Shown here piece by piece: positions 1 through 8,210 of a stretch of 21,854 nt of DNA. The translations under genes were made by a program, and so were the position numbers. Position 1 is the stretch's first letter; every line of letters begins with the position of its first letter. The stretch is from Jaaginema sp046541115 (lineage in GTDB: Bacteria; Cyanobacteriota; Cyanobacteriia; Cyanobacteriales; Spirulinaceae). Under the pieces are notes generated by a model that was given only the letters and a program-made list of their open reading frames with translations, did not search any database and was not told the origin of the DNA. The stretch is from the NCBI GenBank assembly GCA_046541115.1, contig JBKHDX010000059.1:1-21854 (forward strand), read 5' to 3'.

Positions 1-765
1 ATCGCAAAACCCGATCGTAACGGCTTTTGGCTAGAACAGGTTAGTTTAATTATTGGTAAAAACCATGTTCTTTCGGTACAAGAAGAAGCGGATTATGATT
101 GTTTTAATCCCGTTCGCGATCGCATCTTACACAATCAAGGCATTATTCGCCAACAAAATGCGGATTATTTAGCTTATGCTTTATGGGATGCCATGATTGA
201 TGGTTATTTCCCCATCCTTGAAGATTATGGCGAACGAATTGAGGTCTTAGAAGACGAAGTAATTATCAATCCCACTGACATTACCCTGGATAAAATCTAT
301 CAAATTCGGCGAGAATTATTGGCTTTACGGCGGGCTATTTGGCCCCAACGAGATGCCATTAATAGTTTACTGCGCGATCGCTATCCCCTGATTAGCGATG
401 ATGTGCGATTATATCTTCGAGATTGCTACGATCGCACCGTCCAAATTATTGATATCACGGAAACCTATCGGGAATTGGCTTCGGGGTTGATGGATGTGTA
501 TCTATCCGCCGTTAGTAATAAAATGAACGAGATTATGAAAGTATTAACGGTAATTTCGACAATTTTTATCCCCTTAACCTTTATTGTCGGCGTTTATGGT
601 ATGAATTTCAATCCCGATGCTTCTCCTTGGAATATGCCGGAATTGAATTGGTATTGGGGTTATCCTGCATTTTGGGGCTTGACGTTAGTCATTGCATTCG
701 GTTTAATTTACTTCTTCTGGAAACGCGGTTGGTTCAAAAACACCACCACCTCTAGAAAGCGTTAA
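1..765 (+). CDS. corA: CorA-family magnesium/cobalt transporter, 5'-truncated by window edge
   Basis: The reading frame is open from the first base, so the true start lies outside the window; about 254 C-terminal residues are visible. The protein is an inner-membrane pentameric channel for Mg2+ (family members also carry Co2+ or Ni2+). The visible part begins in the cytoplasmic domain (VSLIIGKNHVLSVQEE), continues through the long helix that forms the funnel, and ends with two membrane helices. The family signature YGMNF is encoded at about 595-609 at the end of the first membrane helix; a second hydrophobic segment follows at about 655-717 and the protein ends in a short basic tail, as usual for CorA. 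A Met codon at 193 is internal and is not the start. No terminator is obvious before smc, 71 bases downstream, so readthrough is possible. Confidence 0.93.
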   Translation: MAKPDRNGFWLEQVSLIIGKNHVLSVQEEADYDCFNPVRDRILHNQGIIRQQNADYLAYALWDAMIDGYFPILEDYGERIEVLEDEVIINPTDITLDKIYQIRRELLALRRAIWPQRDAINSLLRDRYPLISDDVRLYLRDCYDRTVQIIDITETYRELASGLMDVYLSAVSNKMNEIMKVLTVISTIFIPLTFIVGVYGMNFNPDASPWNMPELNWYWGYPAFWGLTLVIAFGLIYFFWKRGWFKNTTTSRKR

Positions 766-836
766 TTGCAAATCTCTCCCGCTACGCTAAACTCATTGGA
801 TACACCCGTATTAACTGATAGCCTGTAACAACGCCT

Positions 837-3800
837 ATGGTGCATATTAAGTGCGTTGAATTGTCTCATTTCAAATCTTTTGGCGGTACGACAGCCGTAC
901 CGTTGTTAAATGGTTTTACGGTAATTTCCGGGCCGAATGGGTCGGGAAAATCGAATATACTCGATGCGTTGCTGTTTGCGTTGGGTTTGGCTAGTTCTAA
1001 GGGAATGCGGGCCGAAAGACTCCCAGATTTAGTCAATCACAAGCAGGTGAGTCAACGCAGTACCTCGGAGGTGAGTGTCAGCGTCACGTTTGATTTGACC
1101 GATTGGACGGATGAAAGAGAGTTGGTGGAGGGGGAAGTAGATTCGCTAATTCATGGGGATGAATGGACGGTAACGCGACGTTTGCGGGTGACGAAGGGAG
1201 GGAGTTATTCGTCTACCTATTACATGAACGGGGAAGTCTGTACTGCAACGGATTTACACGAACAGTTGCGGCGTTTGCGGATTTATCCAGAGGGTTACAA
1301 TGTGGTGCTGCAAGGAGACGTAACCCGGATTATTACGATGAATGCTCGCGAACGGCGGGAGATTATCGACGAATTAGCCGGAGTTGCCGAGTTTGACCGT
1401 AAAATTGAGCGAGTTCGCAAAACCTTAGACGAGGTACAGGAACGAGAAGAACGCTATCACATTATCGAACAAGAATGGCGCGATCGCGCCGAACAATTAG
1501 CCGCGGATCGCATCAAAGCGGAGAAATATCGCAAAATTCGCGAACAAATCCAAGAAAAGCAACAATGGGAAGTTGTTTTAGTTTGGCGTTCTTTACAGCA
1601 GCAAGTCGAACAAGTTACCAAGCAAATTCACACCGGAGAACAAGAAGAAATTAAGCTTCAGCAGCAGCTAGAAGGCTTAAAAACGCAAATTCAGACTCAA
1701 GCAGCAGAATTAGACGCACTCAACCGCGAAGTTAAAGCTTTAGGAGAAGATGAGCAACTTTCGGCTTCGTCCCAACTGGCAGCCCAAAAGTTAAAGCGAT
1801 CGCAAATTCAACAACGGCAAAACGAACTTACAAGACAATTTCAAACCGCGCAAGAAAAGCGCGATCGCAGCGTCCAAGCCGCCTTAGAATACAGTCAGCA
1901 ACTTACCCAACTCAACCAAGCCAAAACCGTCCTCGAAAGGGAAACCCTGGTTAATCTTAAAGCCGAACGCGATCGCGCACAAAACCTGCTCGAACAAACT
2001 CGCGATCGCGCCACCGAAATCGCCTCAGCCTCCGAAGCTTGGGTGAGCGAACAAACCGCTTTAACCCATCAGATCAACGCTTTACAGCAAAGCCTGAATC
2101 CGCAGCGCACCGAACAGGCACAGTTAGCCGAGCGTAATCATCAATTACAGAAAAAGATACAAGATAATCAGACCCAACTGCAAGACGCTGTAACAGAACT
2201 TCACGAAGCCGAAAAAGCCCTAGCCGAACTCGAACCGCAAACCGCGCAAACCCAGATACAGCAACTCGCACAGCGTTTATCTCTACTCGAACAAGAGCGA
2301 TCGCTCGAACAAGAAACCGCCAACCGCTTGCAACGGGAACAAAGAGACAAACAACGGCAACTCGACAAGCTCGAAGCCACATCCCAAGCCCAACAAGAAG
2401 CCCAAGGCACTTATGCCACCCAAATCATTTTGCAAGCCGATTTACCCGGCGTTTGCGGCTTAGTGGCACAACTGGGGCAAGTTGAACCCCGCTATCAATT
2501 AGCCCTGGAAACCGCCGCAGGAAGCCGTTTAGCGCAGATTGTCGTCGAAGATGATATTGTAGCCGCAGCCGGAATTGAACTGCTCAAACAAAAGCGGGGA
2601 GGACGAGCCACTTTTCTGCCTCTCAACAAAATGCGAGGACGTTTTCCCGATACAAAAGCAACGTTAGCTTACGCGAGAGGCTTTATAGACACGGCATTTA
2701 ATCTGGTGGCTTGCGAACAGAAATATAAAACGATTTTTGCTTATGTTTTCGGCAATACCGTCGTTTTCGAGAACTTAGAATCAGCCCGCGCCCATCTCGG
2801 CAAAACTCGCATTGTCACTTTGCAAGGGGAATTGCTCGAAAGTAGCGGGGCTATGACTGGGGGTAGTCAATCTTCCCGTTCAACCCTGCATTTCGGTACA
2901 GTTAGTCCGGGGGAATCCCAAGAAATAAAAGAACTTAGACAACGGCTAGACGAGATTGAGCTAATTTTAGAGCGCTGCGAGTTTAATATCAGCGAGAAAA
3001 CCGTTGATATTCAGAAAATCAGTCATAACTTGACGCAATTGCGTTCCCAAGAACAAGAAAGTAGCTTGCGATCGCAACAACTCCTCAAAGACATCGAACG
3101 ACTGCGACAACAGCAACAACAACTCGAACAAAAACTCGCGCAAGACCGCGAAAATCGTATTAACCTACAGAAAAGGTTAGAAAAATTATCTCAAACCATC
3201 CCCGAACAAGAAAATCAACTCCAAACCCTGCAAAACCAACTTGCAGCCCTCGAAGCATCCCAAACTCACAGCGAATGGCAGCAGATTCAGCAGCAAATTA
3301 AACAACAAGAAAACAAACAACAAAATCGCGATCGCGAACTACGTCAAGCAGAAACGCGACTACAAGACCTCAACGGCCAAATTGCTCGCTTACAAGAAAA
3401 AATAGCAGAATCTCAAGAAATACAAGCCGAATATCGTCAAACCGAAACCGAGATTACCCAACAACAAAAGAATCTCGCACAAGAACTGCTCCAAATCGAA
3501 ACCAAAATCAAAGAAACCGAAATCATTTTAGAGCAACTCGTCGCCCGCTTAGGAAAAACCAAACAGAAACGCGACAAAGCCGAAATTACCCTCGAAAACC
3601 TCAAAAACAGCCAACAACAGCAAAATTGGCAACTGCAAAAACTCCAAGAAACCCAACAAGAACGTCAAAGCCAACTCATAGAGCTACAAAACCAACTCCA
3701 AAATCAAGAAAACGAACTGCCCGACCCATTACCAGAAATTCCCGAACTTGTCAACACCGACAGCGAAAATATAGAAGCCGTATCCTTCAAAAACTACGCC

Positions 3801-4445
3801 GAACAACTCGAAAACCTGCGAAAATCCATCCAGAAACTTCAAAAGCGCCTGCAAGCCCTCGAACCCGTCAATATGCTTGCCCTTGAAGAATACGAACAAA
3901 CCCAAGCCCGCCTCCAAGAACTGAGCGAAAAACTGCAAACCCTGACCGCAGAACGCACCGAACTCCTACTTCGCATTGAAAATTTCACCAGTCTGCGTTA
4001 TCGTGCCTTTAAAGAGGCTTTTGATGCCGTTAACGAGAACTTTCAAAGCATCTTCGCCACCCTCTCAGAAGGAGATGGCTACCTCGACCTCGATGACCCC
4101 GAAAACCCCTTTGCTGGCGGCCTCAACCTAATCGCACACCCCAAAGGCAAACCCGTTCAGCGCCTGAGTTCCATGTCTGGGGGAGAAAAATCCTTGACTG
4201 CTCTCAGCTTTATTTTCGCCTTACAACGTTATCGTCCCTCTCCCTTCTACGCTTTTGACGAAGTAGATATGTTCCTGGACGGGGCAAATGTCGAGCGATT
4301 AGCTAAAATGATTGAAAGACAAGCCCAACACGCCCAATTCATTGTGGTAAGTTTGCGCCGTCCCATGATCGAATCCGCCGAGAGAACCATCGGCGTGACG
4401 CAAGCGAGGGGCGCACATACGCAAGTTTTAGGCATTAAACTTTAA
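837..4445 (+). CDS. smc: Chromosome segregation protein SMC
   Basis: Structural maintenance of chromosomes ATPase, the core of bacterial condensin, which with ScpA and ScpB loads on and organises newly replicated DNA. The 1202-aa length is normal for the family. The order is complete: N-terminal ATPase head with Walker A GPNGSGKS (residues 32-39), first coiled coil (about 165-510), globular hinge (about 530-685, with PGVCGLVAQL near its start and TGGSQSSRS near its end), second coiled coil (about 690-1045), then the C-terminal head with the ABC signature LSSMSGGEKS (1110-1119) and Walker B YAFDEVD (D1141, E1142). The coiled coils are very rich in Gln and Glu, giving CAA/GAA-rich DNA. Start is ATG at 837 because the family begins a few residues before the first beta strand (VHIKCVELSHFKSF); no strong ribosome site is seen. 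Neither scpA nor scpB is adjacent. Confidence 0.97.
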   Translation: MVHIKCVELSHFKSFGGTTAVPLLNGFTVISGPNGSGKSNILDALLFALGLASSKGMRAERLPDLVNHKQVSQRSTSEVSVSVTFDLTDWTDERELVEGEVDSLIHGDEWTVTRRLRVTKGGSYSSTYYMNGEVCTATDLHEQLRRLRIYPEGYNVVLQGDVTRIITMNARERREIIDELAGVAEFDRKIERVRKTLDEVQEREERYHIIEQEWRDRAEQLAADRIKAEKYRKIREQIQEKQQWEVVLVWRSLQQQVEQVTKQIHTGEQEEIKLQQQLEGLKTQIQTQAAELDALNREVKALGEDEQLSASSQLAAQKLKRSQIQQRQNELTRQFQTAQEKRDRSVQAALEYSQQLTQLNQAKTVLERETLVNLKAERDRAQNLLEQTRDRATEIASASEAWVSEQTALTHQINALQQSLNPQRTEQAQLAERNHQLQKKIQDNQTQLQDAVTELHEAEKALAELEPQTAQTQIQQLAQRLSLLEQERSLEQETANRLQREQRDKQRQLDKLEATSQAQQEAQGTYATQIILQADLPGVCGLVAQLGQVEPRYQLALETAAGSRLAQIVVEDDIVAAAGIELLKQKRGGRATFLPLNKMRGRFPDTKATLAYARGFIDTAFNLVACEQKYKTIFAYVFGNTVVFENLESARAHLGKTRIVTLQGELLESSGAMTGGSQSSRSTLHFGTVSPGESQEIKELRQRLDEIELILERCEFNISEKTVDIQKISHNLTQLRSQEQESSLRSQQLLKDIERLRQQQQQLEQKLAQDRENRINLQKRLEKLSQTIPEQENQLQTLQNQLAALEASQTHSEWQQIQQQIKQQENKQQNRDRELRQAETRLQDLNGQIARLQEKIAESQEIQAEYRQTETEITQQQKNLAQELLQIETKIKETEIILEQLVARLGKTKQKRDKAEITLENLKNSQQQQNWQLQKLQETQQERQSQLIELQNQLQNQENELPDPLPEIPELVNTDSENIEAVSFKNYAEQLENLRKSIQKLQKRLQALEPVNMLALEEYEQTQARLQELSEKLQTLTAERTELLLRIENFTSLRYRAFKEAFDAVNENFQSIFATLSEGDGYLDLDDPENPFAGGLNLIAHPKGKPVQRLSSMSGGEKSLTALSFIFALQRYRPSPFYAFDEVDMFLDGANVERLAKMIERQAQHAQFIVVSLRRPMIESAERTIGVTQARGAHTQVLGIKL

Positions 4446-4473
4446 ATCTTTGGGGTATTATCGGTAAATTAAT

Positions 4474-4516
4474 GAAAAGTTAGCGCGATCGCGGCTTCTT
4501 ACTCGCTAACTCTTTC
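4474..4516 (+). terminator. Possible hairpin after smc
   Basis: GAAAAGTTAGCG (4474-4485) is nearly complementary to CGCTAACTCTTTC (4504-4516), with a 7-bp perfect core GTTAGCG/CGCTAAC extended on one side with a bulge. The 18-base loop contains a HIP1 octamer. It lies 28 bases after the smc stop. There is no T-tract, so a Rho-independent terminator is only one option; it could also be a leader structure of the next gene. Confidence 0.3.
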
Positions 4517-4559
4517 CGATGTAAACGACCTTGGGAAAAGCTCCAATCAACAGGACACA

Positions 4560-5519
4560 ATGACCACTGATACTATTCGTCTTCGCTCTGAATTTATTAA
4601 CACCAAAGTGATCGCCAACAACAGCGCCCGCCAACTGGGAGTTGTCAAGGAAGTTCTCGTAGACATCGACCGACGAGAAGTGGTCGCTTTTGGCCTGCGA
4701 GATAACTTAATTTCCGTCGCGGGAATGCCCAAATATATGTACCTCACCAGCGTCGAAAAAACGGGTGATGTCATCCTCGTTCCCGATGAAGATGTCATTG
4801 AAGATGTTGAAGTTGAAGTTTACAGCAAACTTATCGGTTCCGAAGTGATCACCGAAACCGGGGAACTCTTAGGACGAGTGCGAGATTTCCAGTTTAACCT
4901 CGAAGATGGCCGCGTTTCCTCCCTGATTATCGCGTCCATTGGCATTCCCCAAATTCCCGACCAAGCCATCAGTACCTACGAACTGCGGGTCGAAGAAATT
5001 GTCAGCAGCGGCCCCAATCGCATTATCGTTTTTGAAGGCTGCGAAGAAAGAATTACCCAGATTACCGTCGGTATTCTCGAACGCCTTGGCATTGGTCGTC
5101 CGTTGTGGGAACGAGACGAAGAAGACCTTTACGGCTATCCCAGTGCAGCCCCCCCTGAAAACCAACTCCCCACCGGTATTCCCGTCAACCCACCCCCGCG
5201 TCAAGTTGAAAGCCGTCCTCCCGTATGGGATGAAGACCAATGGGAAGAAGCCGAACCCGTCCCCCTTCCCCGTCGCGAAGTCGAGCGCGTGCGCTACCAG
5301 GAATACGAACCGGAAGAATATGAAGAAGATAACTGGAGCGAACCGGAACCCCCCCGTTACGAGCAAAGCGCCTATGTCGAACCGGAACCGCCTCCCTATC
5401 GCTACGAAGACCCCCAACCGGATGTCTGGGACGACGACGTAAAACCCGAACCCTACAATCCCCCCCGCGTCAACTTCCCCGAGAAAACCAAAGCCCCGGA
5501 ATACGAAGACGGGTATTAA
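4560..5519 (+). CDS. PRC-barrel domain protein with acidic, proline-rich C-terminal tail
   Basis: 319-aa protein. The first about 165 residues contain two PRC-barrel repeats: residues about 5-80 (SEFINTKVIANNSARQLG...DIDRREVVAFGL) and about 85-165 (YSKLIGSEVITETGELLGRVRDFQFN). PRC-barrels are small beta-barrel interaction modules known from photosynthetic reaction centre subunit H and the ribosome maturation factor RimM. From about residue 185 the protein becomes low complexity, rich in Pro, Glu, Asp, Tyr and Arg, ending near EYEDGY; this part is probably disordered. No signal peptide or membrane segment is visible. ATG at 4560 has AGGA four bases upstream. It follows smc on the same strand by 114 bases. 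Role unknown: a soluble scaffold or adaptor is an inference from the architecture. Confidence 0.85.
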   Translation: MTTDTIRLRSEFINTKVIANNSARQLGVVKEVLVDIDRREVVAFGLRDNLISVAGMPKYMYLTSVEKTGDVILVPDEDVIEDVEVEVYSKLIGSEVITETGELLGRVRDFQFNLEDGRVSSLIIASIGIPQIPDQAISTYELRVEEIVSSGPNRIIVFEGCEERITQITVGILERLGIGRPLWERDEEDLYGYPSAAPPENQLPTGIPVNPPPRQVESRPPVWDEDQWEEAEPVPLPRREVERVRYQEYEPEEYEEDNWSEPEPPRYEQSAYVEPEPPPYRYEDPQPDVWDDDVKPEPYNPPRVNFPEKTKAPEYEDGY

Positions 5520-5521
5520 TT

Positions 5522-5549
5522 AGGCAGTAGGTATTAGGCAGTGGGTAGT
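5522..5549. repeat. Heptanucleotide repeat (AGGCAGT type)
   Basis: Four 7-base units begin two bases after the stop codon of the PRC-barrel gene: AGGCAGT, AGGTATT, AGGCAGT, GGGTAGT. The unit is the complement of the ACTGCCT array at 5737-5764, so the two arrays flank the probable MITE as an inverted pair. Confidence 0.75.
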
Positions 5550-5584
5550 AGTTTTTGGGCAGTCGGCAATCGGGGGGAGGAAGT

Positions 5585-5724
5585 GTAGGGTGGGCATTGC
5601 CCACCATCTCAAAAGCTTGCTGATTGTCAATTGATTCGCTTGATACAGCCTCAGTCTTGCAACGTTTTTGTTTAAAAGGCATAAGTGTAGAAGCATAAGC
5701 ATAGGTGGGCATTGCCCACCCTAC
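5585..5724. mobile_element. Probable MITE, 140 bp, with 21-bp terminal inverted repeats
   Basis: The ends 5585-5605 and 5704-5724 are inverted copies of each other over 21 bp, with one mismatch at the central base; each end also contains the self-palindrome GGTGGGCATTGCCCACC. The 98-bp interior has no open reading frame of note. A palindrome of this type is a familiar dispersed repeat in cyanobacterial genomes. No clear target-site duplication was found, so two independent palindrome insertions remain possible. The element lies between two convergent genes and could form a strong hairpin in either transcript. Confidence 0.6.
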
Positions 5725-5736
5725 CCAACTACTACT

Positions 5737-5764
5737 ACTGCCTACTGCCTACTGCCTACTACCC
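5737..5764. repeat. Heptanucleotide repeat (ACTGCCT)3
   Basis: Three exact ACTGCCT units (5737-5757) and one diverged unit ACTACCC (5758-5764). It ends nine bases before the stop-codon end of the PAP/fibrillin gene on the other strand. Confidence 0.8.
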
Positions 5765-5773
5765 AAGACCCAT

Positions 5774-6361
5774 CTAAGCGGCTTTCGCCAAAACAAACAC
5801 ACTTCCCTCATTACCGCGATTAATGCGTAAATCTTCGTCGAGATAAGTAATCTCTAGCCAACCTTGGCGATCGCGCCCTTCGATGCCAAAATCAAGGGGG
5901 AAAAACTTTTTGCCCGACTCAATTTGCTTGACCATTTCCGTGGCGGATTTGTAGCCCGCAAAGCGCTGAAGCGTTACAATCGAGCGCTCAAACTTCACAT
6001 TCACCCGCTTTTGAGACACCATTTCCAAGCGAGCCGCTACACTCACCAAGCCTTCTAAACCGGGAATCCCGACAATTTCGGCGATATTGTAAACTTTGGC
6101 GGCGGTGGGTTGTAAATATTGATAAATTTGCCCCAACTGTAACAAAGGAAAGCGATTTAGCCCCAATAACTCCCGACTGGTGGTATAAAGTAAACGCCAA
6201 TTTCCCTCAAGTAAGTCGGCTCGTTCGAGGGGGTTGGGGGTTGGGTTCTGGTCTTCAAGATTCGCGATCGCGGCTAAAATTCCAACCTTATCGATTTCAT
6301 TCACCAATAAACCCCGGTTTTTCCCCGCGATCGCGCTTAACAATTCGTTTTTATCATTCAT
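5774..6361 (-). CDS. PAP/fibrillin family protein (plastid-lipid-associated)
   Basis: 195-aa protein matching the PAP/fibrillin family by eye: LEGNWRLLYTTSRELLG (residues 51-67) opens the lipocalin-like barrel, followed by GQIYQYLQPTAAKVYN and the closing strand WLEITYLDEDLRINRGNEGSVFVL. Family members in plants and cyanobacteria associate with thylakoids and plastoglobules, bind lipophilic molecules and help protect photosynthetic membranes under light stress. No signal peptide or membrane helix is present, consistent with a peripheral or soluble location. The first 45 residues are helical and precede the domain as in other short cyanobacterial members. The gene is alone on its strand, divergent from the DUF3134 gene and convergent with the PRC-barrel gene. 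Ligand is not predictable from the sequence. Confidence 0.88.
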   Translation of the reverse strand: MNDKNELLSAIAGKNRGLLVNEIDKVGILAAIANLEDQNPTPNPLERADLLEGNWRLLYTTSRELLGLNRFPLLQLGQIYQYLQPTAAKVYNIAEIVGIPGLEGLVSVAARLEMVSQKRVNVKFERSIVTLQRFAGYKSATEMVKQIESGKKFFPLDFGIEGRDRQGWLEITYLDEDLRINRGNEGSVFVLAKAA

Positions 6362-6535
6362 ACGTCACTGCCCAAAATATTAGCTTTTTGTTCCTTGCTC
6401 AAATTGACCCCAATTTCTGTAAAAAAACCTAACCTTACCCTGGGAACCGCCAATTCTGAGTGAACGAATCGCAAAGATTAAGGGTAAACTCAAAAATGTC
6501 ATTACTCAATCATTTTAAAGTTAACAGAACCGCCA

Positions 6536-6814
6536 ATGACATCCGACAAGTCTGAATTACCCCAGAAAATTACAATTGGTGACGAAGTGATTTTTGAAAA
6601 TCGCGCTTTGTCCCAAGAAGCTCGTTACGAACCCGCAAGTGTCATTCCCCTCAAACGAGGCGAATCTCTACTCAAATGGCTATCAGCCAATAACCGCTTG
6701 TCTCCCCGCGAAAAAACCGAAGAAGACCTTTTAATCGAGGAAGAAGAAGAACTCTCCGGTTTAATCGATGACGACAAGGAGGAGGAGGACGAAGACGACA
6801 GCGAAGACTTCTAG
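6536..6814 (+). CDS. DUF3134 family protein
   Basis: 92-aa protein with the core typical of the cyanobacterial DUF3134 family: NRALSQEARYEPASVIPLKRGESLLKWLSANNRL (residues about 22-55), followed by a strongly acidic tail with runs of Glu and Asp (residues about 62-91). Function of the family is unknown. No membrane segment, signal peptide or Cys is present. The stop codon is 42 bases before the GTG start of mraY on the same strand, so co-transcription with mraY is likely. ATG at 6536 is preferred because it gives the usual short polar N-terminus; no good ribosome site is seen. Confidence 0.8.
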   Translation: MTSDKSELPQKITIGDEVIFENRALSQEARYEPASVIPLKRGESLLKWLSANNRLSPREKTEEDLLIEEEEELSGLIDDDKEEEDEDDSEDF

Positions 6815-6856
6815 TGAAGGCTGCGTTAATTCCTTAAAAAATTGAGGTGTGAGTGA

Positions 6857-7975
6857 GTGGTAGACGTTCAACAATCGAAAAAAACCGCGATCCCGCAGGG
6901 ATCTGCTTCGCGGCACGCGCTCTGGACAGGCACAAATTTATTAATCTTTCTAACCCTTAGCCTGGGCGCTTTTGCCGTTATCTTTGAAAGCGCGACGCAA
7001 CGGCTAACTTGGGGAGAGAGTATCCTCACCCTACCCTTGGCCCTCAGCGCGATCGCCTGTGGGGGCCTGGGTTTCGTTGTGGTTCCCCTGTTACAAAAAC
7101 TTAAAACCGGGCAAATTATTCAAGAAGACGGGCCGCAAACCCATCTAAAAAAAGCTGGAACCCCCACCATGGGCGGTGTTTTCTTTATTCCTATTGCGGT
7201 CTTTATGGCCGTCGTTGAGTCGCAATGGAACAGCCAAGTGATGGCAGCTTCGGCTTTGACTTTGGCTTATTTTGCCGTGGGTTGGTTTGACGATTGGCAG
7301 GTATTACGCCGCAAATCCAACAAAGGTATTTCTCCCTCCATGAAGCTGATGCTGCAAATTTTGGGGGGCAGTGCTTTCTGTCTATGGGCATTCTGGACGC
7401 AACCGGGGAGCATCACGACTATTGACTTACCCGGTGGGGTTTTCGCGCCTTTGGGGTTGCTTTTTTGGCTGCTGGCGGGATTTATTTTGGTGGCTGAGAG
7501 TAACTCCACCAACATTACCGACGGCGTAGATGGGTTAGCGGGCGGCACGAGCGCGATCGCCCTGGTCGGATTAGGAGCCGCGATCGCCCCCAATTATCCA
7601 GAATTAACGGTATTTTGTGCTTGTTTGGCCGGGGGATGCTTGGGCTTTGTTTTACACAACCGCAACCCCGCTAAGGTCTTTATGGGGGATACAGGCTCTC
7701 TGGCGTTAGGGGGAGCATTGGCCGCGGTGGGCATTCTCAGTCAAAATATTTGGGCTTTGTTCCTGGTTAGTGGCATTTTCTTGATAGAATCCCTCTCTGT
7801 GATTGCCCAAGTCAGCTATTACAAAGCCACCAAAGGCCCCGACGGTAAAGGCAAACGTCTGCTCAAAATGGCTCCGATTCATCACCATATTGAGTTAAGC
7901 GGTTGGTCTGAAACGCAAATTGTCGGGGCATTTTACGCGATCGCCCTCGGTTTGGCGTTACTCGCTAATCTTTAA
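6857..7975 (+). CDS. mraY: Phospho-N-acetylmuramoyl-pentapeptide transferase (MraY)
   Basis: Integral inner-membrane enzyme that transfers phospho-MurNAc-pentapeptide from UDP to undecaprenyl phosphate, giving lipid I, the first membrane step of peptidoglycan synthesis. The 372-aa length is normal. Active-site elements are all present: GTPTMGG (101-107), the Asp pair D145-D146 in VGWFDDW, NITDGVDGLAGG (219-230), FMGDTGS with D278, and the HHH motif H342-H344 in MAPIHHHIELSGW. About ten hydrophobic helices are visible. The start is GTG at 6857, preceded by GAGG at 6844-6847 with nine bases between; the codons directly upstream contain a stop, so no earlier start is likely. No other mur genes are adjacent; the usual dcw cluster is dispersed in cyanobacteria. 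Confidence 0.97.
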   Translation: MVDVQQSKKTAIPQGSASRHALWTGTNLLIFLTLSLGAFAVIFESATQRLTWGESILTLPLALSAIACGGLGFVVVPLLQKLKTGQIIQEDGPQTHLKKAGTPTMGGVFFIPIAVFMAVVESQWNSQVMAASALTLAYFAVGWFDDWQVLRRKSNKGISPSMKLMLQILGGSAFCLWAFWTQPGSITTIDLPGGVFAPLGLLFWLLAGFILVAESNSTNITDGVDGLAGGTSAIALVGLGAAIAPNYPELTVFCACLAGGCLGFVLHNRNPAKVFMGDTGSLALGGALAAVGILSQNIWALFLVSGIFLIESLSVIAQVSYYKATKGPDGKGKRLLKMAPIHHHIELSGWSETQIVGAFYAIALGLALLANL

Positions 7976-8048
7976 GGGGAACGTTTTCTCAATAATTGAG
8001 TGGTTATGGGTTATTTGTTCCTAGATTTTAATGGGAGTAGAACCCAGT

Positions 8049-8099
8049 GAAACCCAACAAAACCTCAATTCTTGTTGGGTTTCGTCACCTCAACCCAAC
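8049..8099. terminator. Strong hairpin / dispersed repeat between convergent genes
   Basis: GAAACCCAACAA (8049-8060) and TTGTTGGGTTTC (8072-8083) form a perfect 12-bp stem with an 11-base loop. The central GTTGGGTT (8074-8081) can alternatively pair with AACCCAAC at 8092-8099. Sequences like TTGTTGGGTTTCG...CTCAACCCAACC are common dispersed repeats in cyanobacteria. Lying 73 bases after mraY and facing the end of the kinase gene, it may act as a bidirectional terminator although there is no long T-tract. Confidence 0.55.
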
Positions 8100-8120
8100 C
8101 TACGCGATCGCTCTCAGAGC

Positions 8121-8210
8121 AAGGGAACAGGGAACGGGGAATACAGGAAATTATTGGCACGAACAAAGAACTATTGACAAATGACGAATAACCCAGGACA
8201 AAGGACTAAC
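8121..8210. repeat. Degenerate heptanucleotide repeats ending at the kinase stop codon
   Basis: Three units AAGGGAA, CAGGGAA, CGGGGAA (8121-8141), then a second array of seven diverged units in one 7-base register from 8162 to 8210: AACAAAG, AACTATT, GACAAAT, GACGAAT, AACCCAG, GACAAAG, GACTAAC. The last base of this array is the first base (on this strand) of the kinase gene's stop codon. Confidence 0.6.

Noticed and set aside
2074..2410. Minus-strand frames inside smc
   Set aside because: Cys/Arg-rich translations caused by the CAA/GAA-rich coiled-coil codons; smc is intact across the region.
4869..5417. 182-codon open frame on the minus strand within the PRC-barrel gene
   Set aside because: It is a shadow of the biased, Pro/Glu-rich codons on the plus strand; its product is low complexity and resembles no family.
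4939..5442. 167-codon frame on the plus strand overlapping the PRC-barrel gene
   Set aside because: Shifted-frame reading of the same low-complexity DNA; the PRC domains are in the other frame.
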